Source: Callorhinus ursinus (Eukaryota > Chordata > Mammalia > Carnivora > Otariidae). From it: a stretch of DNA of 64,000 nucleotides. Positions 61,801 through 64,000 of the stretch are shown here, one piece after another. A model generated the notes under the pieces. The model ran no database searches and was not told where the DNA came from. It saw only the letters and a program-made list of their open reading frames with translations. The stretch lies in assembly GCF_003265705.1 (NCBI RefSeq), contig NW_020312867.1, forward strand, positions 3,437,307-3,501,306, in the 5' to 3' direction. Within the stretch, counting starts at the first letter, position 1, and the number at the start of each line of letters is the position of its first letter. The position numbers and the translations under genes were made by a program.

Positions 61801-62538
61801 AACAATTCAGAACTGTATACCAAAACAGTAAACAAACTAAACTATACATACATACACCATATTTTGATTATGGTGGCGGTTGCAAGGGTGAATACATCTG
61901 TCAAAACTCAATGAACCTGTAAAATGAGCAAACTTAATTATATATAAATTCTACCTGAATAGGGTTGTTTTTTTAAAAAAGAACGTTTACTGTGTAACTG
62001 ACATATTCCCCTCTACCCCCGAGGGGGTGCACCATTCCTGGAAGTACTGCAATACCAGGTCAATGTGTGGAGTGGTCAGAGCAAGCTCCTATTCCATCTC
62101 CTAGTTCCAAAATCCATTTAATATATTGTCCTTGGATACAGGACATATCAGATATTAAACTGCTAAGAACAGACACTACACTTGACCTTAGCCAAAAGGC
62201 TGAGATGTAGTAAAGGTCTCAAACTCGATGGTCTTATCACTGATTTTGTGGCTTTCCAATCTCAAATTGATCCTGCCTCCCCCCCCACACCCAGACCATC
62301 TCAAATCAGACTCATCCCCAAAGCTACAGGTGCCACACTTACTGCAAGATGCTCATCTTAAGCTGCAGGCCATGGAGAACCTCGATCACTCTCTGCACAT
62401 CTCCAAGAAGCTGGTGGGTGGCCACAATCTTCTTGGCATTCTGGTGGGAGTAGTTCTCTTCTAAAAAGGCCAGGCCATGCATATGTCCCCTGCTCAACCA
62501 CTCTTTGTCATACCAGTACTTGAAGCCAGGCCTCTGAC
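50345..62538 (-). CDS. PHF20: PHF20, PHD finger protein 20 (C-terminal part, last 4 coding exons)
   Basis: Coding exons in gene order on the minus strand: 62538-62343, 58195-57790, 56083-55900, 50487-50345 (stop). The phases chain exactly (G|GT..., CA|A, phase 0, G|TG) over 929 nt, about 309 codons of a roughly 1012-aa protein. PHF20 is a nuclear Tudor/PHD reader subunit of the MOF-NSL histone acetyltransferase complex; it binds dimethyl-lysine, including on p53. The window holds the region after the PHD finger: a helical segment ([19 protein letters not shown]), a Ser/Pro-rich linker and the conserved C-terminal helical tail ending QQIALCCST. No frameshift or stop is seen. The N-terminal Tudor domains, AT hook, C2H2 finger and PHD finger lie beyond base 64000. 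Confidence 0.95.
50680..51075 (+). mobile_element. hAT-like DNA transposon fossil split by can-SINE
   Basis: GTCCAACAGAACTTTCTGCA, GAGCCACTAGCCATATGTAG, then, beyond the SINE, TGATTACTGTATTAGTGCAG. Confidence 0.65.
50853..51035 (+). mobile_element. can-SINE with TSD
   Basis: AAAGAGCCACA(C/T)A(C/T)A at 50838-50852 and 51036-51050. Confidence 0.93.
51137..51337 (-). mobile_element. can-SINE with TSD
   Basis: ACTCCC(C/T)AGTCTTT on both sides. Confidence 0.92.
51632..51824 (+). mobile_element. can-SINE (young subfamily), perfect 13-bp TSD
   Basis: AAGATGTTTTTTC at 51619-51631 and 51825-51837. Head GGGGCGCCTGGGTGGCTCAG. Confidence 0.95.
52080..52400 (+). repeat. L2 LINE 3' end
   Basis: Pattern CTTCCCAGAGAAGCCCTCCC, then GGGCAGAAGCCAAGTCTGCC and CTGAAACACAGCAGGCACTC. 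Confidence 0.85.
52821..53009 (+). mobile_element. can-SINE with 17-bp TSD
   Basis: GAAAAGAGG(T/C)AGTCAGG at 52804-52820 and 53010-53026. Confidence 0.94.
53574..53761 (-). mobile_element. can-SINE with perfect 17-bp TSD
   Basis: AGTAACATTTTTTTCTT at 53557-53573 and 53762-53778. The body has a (GA)n run. Confidence 0.95.
53840..54030 (+). mobile_element. can-SINE
   Basis: Head TGGGCACCTATGTGGCTCAG. Flanks AAAAATCTTTTCTCT / AAAAAATCTTTTTCT. Confidence 0.92.
54046..54178 (+). mobile_element. can-SINE lacking its 3' end
   Basis: The head and core are intact to CTTCTCCCTCTCCCACTCCC, then unrelated AT-rich sequence follows with no AAATAAA tail. It directly follows the SINE at 53840. Confidence 0.88.
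54179..55899. other. PHF20 last intron, unique part
   Basis: No can-SINE, exon or RNA gene recognised. The plus-strand 146-codon frame at 54798-55238 has no family features. Confidence 0.45.
55900..56083 (-). CDS. PHF20: PHF20 coding exon (second from last)
   Basis: This 184-nt exon has acceptor GCATTCCTAG and donor GGATG|GTAGGG (a G-rich, less usual donor). It encodes [19 protein letters not shown] to [10 protein letters not shown], including an amphipathic helix ([19 protein letters not shown]) that could form a coiled coil. It starts in phase 0 and ends with one base of a Val codon. Confidence 0.94.
56395..56970. repeat. Two MIR-like fragments
   Basis: 56395-56560 is plus (CTCTCTGAGCCTCTGAGGCA); 56755-56970 is minus (TTATTAGAGCTGACTGTGTA, then CATCACACAGTAAGTGGCTA). 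Confidence 0.7.
57790..58195 (-). CDS. PHF20: PHF20 coding exon (third from last)
   Basis: This 406-nt exon has acceptor CTCCCAACAG and donor CTAAAG|GTATGT. It encodes about 135 residues, [19 protein letters not shown] to [10 protein letters not shown]. It is rich in Ser, Pro, Glu and Lys, with a PLPLPLPRS run, and looks like a disordered linker. Confidence 0.94.
58395..58630 (+). repeat. MIR SINE
   Basis: Pattern GACTTGGAGTCACAAGACCT, then CCTCTGCAAAACTGGGCTAA. It lies about 200 bases upstream of a PHF20 exon. Confidence 0.8.
58701..58869 (+). mobile_element. can-SINE with (TC)n
   Basis: Head GGGGCACCTGGATGGCTCAG. A pure (TC) run of about 30 bases lies at 58815-58845. Flanks AAATGCAATGA / AAATACAATGA. 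Confidence 0.92.
59176..59282 (-). pseudogene. U6 snRNA pseudogene
   Basis: The reverse complement aligns over about 107 nt with spliceosomal U6: the GCTCGCTTCGGCAGCAC 5' stem is perfect, then ACTAAAATTGGAACGAT and AAGGATGACACGCAAATT are clear. The catalytic ACAGAGA box is changed to GCAGAGT and the GCATGGCCCC region is changed, so it should not function. It lies in the PHF20 intron upstream of the 58195 exon, same strand as PHF20. No clear upstream PSE or TATA element was seen. Confidence 0.92.
59283..61129. other. PHF20 intron, mostly unclassified
   Basis: Apart from the small (AC)n at 60381 I see no recognised repeat, exon or RNA gene. Confidence 0.45.
60381..60400. repeat. (AC)n microsatellite
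   Basis: Ten AC units. Confidence 0.9.
61130..61985 (+). mobile_element. L1 3' end, interrupted by can-SINE
   Basis: 61130-61521 is L1 3' UTR (CTACAATGGAATATTATTCAG, GGTGGTGGCCAGGGGAGGGG). 61738-61985 continues as L1-tail-like AT-rich text. It abuts the U2 pseudogene. Confidence 0.75.
61522..61737 (+). mobile_element. can-SINE
   Basis: Head GGGGCGCCTGAGTGTCTCAG and tail AAATAAATAAACAAAATCTT followed by (AAAAT)n. Confidence 0.92.
62022..62211 (-). pseudogene. U2 snRNA pseudogene (near full length)
   Basis: The reverse complement matches U2 from its 5' end to the terminal GGTGCACCCCC over about 190 nt, including GGCCTTTTGGCTAAG, CAGTTTAATATCTGATA and GACCTGGTATTGCAGTAC. Branch-point recognition GUAGUA is changed to GUAGUG, the Sm site AUUUUUG has lost one U, and the 5' end is diverged, so it is a pseudogene. 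It sits in the PHF20 intron 130 bases past the 62343 donor, on the same strand. Confidence 0.95.
62343..62538 (-). CDS. PHF20: PHF20 coding exon (fourth from last)
   Basis: This 196-nt exon has acceptor ACTGCTTTAG and donor TTGCA|GTAAGT, with split codons on both sides. It encodes [19 protein letters not shown] and on to [11 protein letters not shown], a mostly helical segment. The U2 pseudogene lies about 130 bases downstream in the following intron. Confidence 0.94.
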
Positions 62539-62779
62539 CTAAAGCAGTGACAATGAGAGAGTTAATACTCGGCCTGAAGGAAACCCAGACCATTGTATCA
62601 TTGCAGTTATCACATAAATTACTGGAAGGATGCATTGGTGTGTTCATTTTATTTATTCATCCAGTAAACATTTACTTGGCACCTACTATATCCTGGGCTC
62701 CCTTCTAGGGATTGGGAATAAGGCAGTAAGACATGTAAATTTCCTGATCTCCTAGAACAGGCCAGAGGTGGAGTGGGAA

Positions 62780-63340
62780 CCTAGGTATCTCTTTAAATTT
62801 AAATCACATCATTACATCTCCTGCTTAAAACCTTCAATGACTTCCTACTGCATACAGAAAAAAAAAAAAAAAAAAGCCAAAGCCCTAACACTGGCCTAAT
62901 GAGCCAACTGCACCCAGTCCTTCTTGCCCTCCTTGCCCCACCCTTACAGCCCTTACAGTGGCCTCCTTTCAGTTTCTGGAACACATCCATCTTTTTGGTC
63001 TTAGGATCTCTGCTCTAGCATCCTCTCTGTCTGGAGCATTATTTTCCAAGGCCCCTGAAGGACTGGCACCTTTCCACTTCCTCAGACGGGCCTTTTGTTA
63101 CCTTCAAAGTAAGAAAGCCTCTTCAGTGCCTCCTAACTCCTTCCCTATCTGGTTGCTAACCTCCCCCGCCAAAGCATTCATCCCTATCTAACATCTTCTT
63201 GCTTACTGGACTTATTTTGACATCTGTTTCTGGCCCTAACTCCACTAAGAGCAAGAATAATAGGAACCATTTGTTCATGGTTGTATCCCCAGCATATGGC
63301 AAAAGACATCTTGAATGGATTTATCAAGTAGAAAGAAGCT
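62780..63340 (+). repeat. L2 LINE 3' region
   Basis: Pattern TTAAAACCTTCAATGACTTCC, CTCTGTCTGGAGCATTATTT, then TATCCCCAGCATATGGC. A poly(A) of 18 lies inside at about 62859. Confidence 0.75.
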
Positions 63341-64000
63341 CCAAGTCGCCCTTCCAACTGTCACCTACCACCTTACTAAATATAAATAGTCAGGCACCCT
63401 CCCTTCTCTGAACCTCCATTTCTCATCTAGTATAATGACAGATGAATTGGATGGTTTCAGTGGTCTTGCTCATTACAGGAATCCTTAGGAAGAACTGAAA
63501 ACACAACTACATGTGACTCGGTAGTATTTCCTGCTCCAAAACCCCAAGGAACAACTTTCAACCAGACAAGCATTTACTTCCCAATATCTATAAAAACCCT
63601 GAAATAACCCATACAATCCCTATCAAGTTTCTTGGGCTCTTCCCAGCTTTACTAAAACACATGGTAGGGATATACCTCGATTCTGTAAAAAACATCTTTA
63701 AGTAACCTTTAAAGAATAAGTCTGTTAGGTTAAACTTCCAGTCCAAGACACTGCAGAGTCAAACACAGGCTACAAATATAAATGTAAAAGACACGGAGCA
63801 CTTGATTCAAGGAGGAGTCTATTTACAGCACTGGCAATTAGAGTTGTAAAAGTTCAGCAAGTGCAGAGGAGTCAATGAAGATGGCGTACATGATTTGTAA
63901 AAAGGGAAAAGTGGAGGGAGGGGAGGAGTGAGAGATAATAAAGTGGACAAAAGGGATTTTTAAGCGGTGCTAAGGAGCCCTAAGGATTACGTGCAGCATC
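63341..64000. other. PHF20 intron to window end
   Basis: No exon, SINE or RNA gene recognised; the upstream PHF20 exons lie beyond the window. Confidence 0.45.

Noticed and set aside
62022..62211. A functional U2 gene
   Set aside because: The branch-site recognition and Sm-site changes would impair function, and no PSE/DSE was seen.

Overview
The window is nuclear DNA from a carnivoran mammal. About 44 tRNA-Lys-derived can-SINEs (Carnivora-specific retroposons) lie in it in both orientations. Their core sequence resembles the arctoid caniform type (bears, seals, mustelids) more than dog SINEC_Cf. That lineage call is inference from SINE sequence only. There are no bacterial-type operons and no CRISPR arrays. 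Genes are intron-rich, and I rebuilt the coding exons by hand from splice signals, reading phase and protein-family knowledge.

Three genes are recognised, in the order CNBD2 - SCAND1 - PHF20, which I recognise as the human 20q11 neighbourhood read in reverse. (1) CNBD2, minus strand: ten coding exons between 32812 (ATG) and 2637. All nine exon-exon phases agree and give a 423-codon partial frame; the C-terminus lies left of base 1. It encodes a cyclic-nucleotide-binding protein of sperm. (2) SCAND1, plus strand, 46109-46642: a complete 177-aa, single-coding-exon SCAN-domain protein inside a CpG island (about 45440-46700). (3) PHF20, minus strand: the last four coding exons (62538 to 50345) and a 3' UTR of about 2.4 kb ending near 47935. 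Its PHD and Tudor parts lie right of base 64000. SCAND1 and PHF20 converge, with their 3' ends about 1 kb apart.

Opposite SCAND1, a GC-rich minus-strand open frame (45891-45616) ends at a good splice donor in phase 0 and encodes a very acidic 92-residue stretch. It may be an alternative first exon of CNBD2. Spliced to the CNBD2 ATG exon it would end in a stop that overlaps the CNBD2 start (ATGA). Spliced past that exon to the next one it would extend CNBD2 in frame.

The rest is introns and intergenic DNA full of fossil repeats: can-SINEs (many with clear target-site duplications, several nested), L1 3' ends, L2, MIR, MLT1-type LTRs, an ERV1-like solitary LTR of 611 bp inside an L1, hAT-like DNA transposon fossils, and U6 and U2 snRNA pseudogenes in PHF20 introns. 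No can-SINE occurs between 38690 and 50850, around the promoter and the SCAND1/PHF20 ends. I found no new multi-gene system. The most unusual items are the SINE with an inverted core (21452-21660), the overlapping-frame 5' exon opposite SCAND1, and the nested or inverted SINE clusters.
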